DNA from: Pyxidicoccus fallax
GTDB taxonomy: Bacteria > Myxococcota > Myxococcia > Myxococcales > Myxococcaceae
Assembly (NCBI RefSeq): GCF_012933655.1
Contig: NZ_JABBJJ010000011.1
Coordinates: 22,906-86,905 of the forward strand
Direction: 5' to 3'
DNA length: 64,000 nucleotides
Notes under the pieces: model-generated
The model's input: only the letters and a program-made list of their open reading frames with translations
Database searches by the model: none
Told to the model about the DNA's origin: nothing
In this document: piece by piece, positions 63,334-64,000 of the stretch
Numbering within the stretch: the stretch's first letter is position 1
Layout of the letters: each line of letters begins with the position of its first letter
Made by a program: the position numbers and the translations under genes

Positions 63334-63815
63334 CGGTCACCGTCCTGTCGCCGCGCCAGGAGGGCGCCGCCCTCTCACAGTGAGGAAGGGGGCACGCGGA
63401 GACAACCGCCGCCCCCGCGCGCCGTCCGCTGCCACGCAGGCACGCGGATGCCTGGACGGCTGGCGCCCCCCAGGAGAGTCAGCGCGGGGCAGCGCGCCTC
63501 CAGCGGGTCAAGGTGAGGGAAATTTTCGAGCGAGGCGCGAAGACCGATTTTCGATGGCCTTTGTAGCCAGGAAATCAAATGCAACCGTATTGATTGATGG
63601 ATTGAAGGTCCGGGTGACCGGCGCGGGTTCCTCGCGCTGGGAGCCAGAGGGGGACAGTCAGCGCTCGCTGACGTGATGATGGACAACTCGCACGACACCG
63701 GCCTCGTGGCAGCCCGTGGCGCTCTCTGAGCGCCCACGATGCCGCTGGTTCTCTCCCGACAACTTCGATTCGAGCTCCGTCGGCACATGGGGTGCCGACA
63801 TACCGGAGGTGTCAC
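63334..63815. other. Intergenic region before the last gene
   Basis: 482 bp between divergent genes. It has an unusually A+T-rich patch (about 63515-63610) with a direct repeat ATTTTCGA (63522 and 63547), and a perfect inverted repeat GTCAGCG-CT-CGCTGAC at 63657-63672. Promoters for both neighbours probably lie here; no clear boxes called. A 40-residue frame (63554-63676) lacks a ribosome-binding site. Confidence 0.45.
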
Positions 63816-64000
63816 TTGAACGTGGGTCTGAAGGCTGTTGCTGTGATGGGAGTCGTGGGTCTGGGCTTCACCACCACCACCGTGCGCGCGGAGTCCACCG
63901 TGTCGCGCGAGGCGTTCGTCGTCTCGGAGCTGATGCGGGATGACCAGTGGACGTGGACGGACTTCGGCGGCCAGGTGGTGGGCTGGGCGGCGGGTGGCGC
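63816..64000 (+). CDS. Secreted protein, partial (5' end only)
   Basis: The visible 61 codons start TTG AAC GTG, with GGAGGT six bases upstream of the TTG, then a signal peptide (LKAVAVMGVVGLGFTTTTVRAE) and a mature start STVSREAFVVSELMRDDQWTWTDFGGQVVGW. The window ends inside the gene. A cell-surface or secreted role is likely; no family can be recognised from this fragment. Confidence 0.7.
   Translation, partial: MNVGLKAVAVMGVVGLGFTTTTVRAESTVSREAFVVSELMRDDQWTWTDFGGQVVGWAAGG

Noticed and set aside
63554..63676. 40-residue frame starting MAFVARKSN
   Set aside because: No ribosome-binding site and ends at an inverted repeat; insufficient evidence.

Overview
This window is chromosomal DNA of very high G+C content with densely packed, strongly coding-biased genes on both strands. 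It almost certainly comes from a myxobacterium of the Myxococcaceae (Myxococcus, Corallococcus or Pyxidicoccus type). The lineage markers are a DUF2378/TIGR02265 protein, a SitA6-like lipoprotein toxin with its double-CXXCG immunity protein, a VegA-like histone-related protein, a WcaJ/EpsZ-type exopolysaccharide initiator, and many GAF histidine kinases and TonB-linked receptors. No rRNA, tRNA, CRISPR array, transposase, integrase or phage structural gene was seen. All product assignments come from reading motifs; no database search was run.

Layout. 1-4.4 kb (minus): exopolysaccharide genes, namely a Wzx-type flippase running off the left edge, an MBL-fold hydrolase, and an EpsZ/WcaJ priming transferase with its own terminator. 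4.8-8.6 kb: molybdenum-cofactor block with a MobB-FdhD fusion overlapping moeA, and mobA nearby. 8.6-11.8 kb: two members of the AmmeMemoRadiSam system (radical SAM AmrS and Memo-like AmrB) flanking a DUF3817 membrane protein and a DUF2378 protein. 12-24.6 kb: mixed metabolism (SDR, small outer-membrane protein, GH15 glucoamylase, O-methyltransferase, proline dehydrogenase, hydrolase/acyltransferase pair, hemerythrin, VegA-like protein, tryptophan 2,3-dioxygenase) and a 44-bp tandem repeat array at the 3' end of a lipoprotein gene.

24.8-40.4 kb: a 58-residue ORF, a Uma2 protein, an RMD1/DUF155-like protein, a large GAF histidine kinase, a TetR regulator, a TonB-dependent receptor carrying its own N-terminal TonB C-terminal-like domain, its partner lipoprotein, the SitA6/SitI6 toxin-immunity pair, an OmpA/TSP3 lipoprotein, an MshEN-REC-cyclase protein, a leaderless GspG-like protein and a triple universal-stress protein. 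40.5-43.8 kb: a catalytically degenerate sigma-54-activator-like protein, a basic repetitive protein, a macro-domain protein and two small unknown proteins.

44-50.3 kb: an aa3-type cytochrome oxidase locus (SCO copper chaperone, CPAC-motif membrane protein, subunits II, I and III, and a dihaem cytochrome c lipoprotein), interrupted by a YjzC-like gene on the other strand. 50.4-54.7 kb: a four-LysM GH19 muramidase/chitinase-like protein and an unknown 455-residue protein. 54.7-59.4 kb: another GAF histidine kinase, then a compact redox operon (four-helix membrane protein with histidines, YceI, twin-Rieske Tat lipoprotein). 59.4-64 kb: a CBS-domain protein with a long disordered N-terminus, a 57-residue Cys-rich double-glycine-leader peptide framed by hairpins and a candidate operator, two overlapping ArsA-family ATPases, and the start of a secreted protein.

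The most unusual items are the RiPP-like peptide near 61 kb, the AmrS/AmrB neighbourhood, the MobB-FdhD fusion, the b561-like/YceI/twin-Rieske operon, the dead bEBP-like protein, the SitAI6 locus and the self-copying 3'-end repeat.
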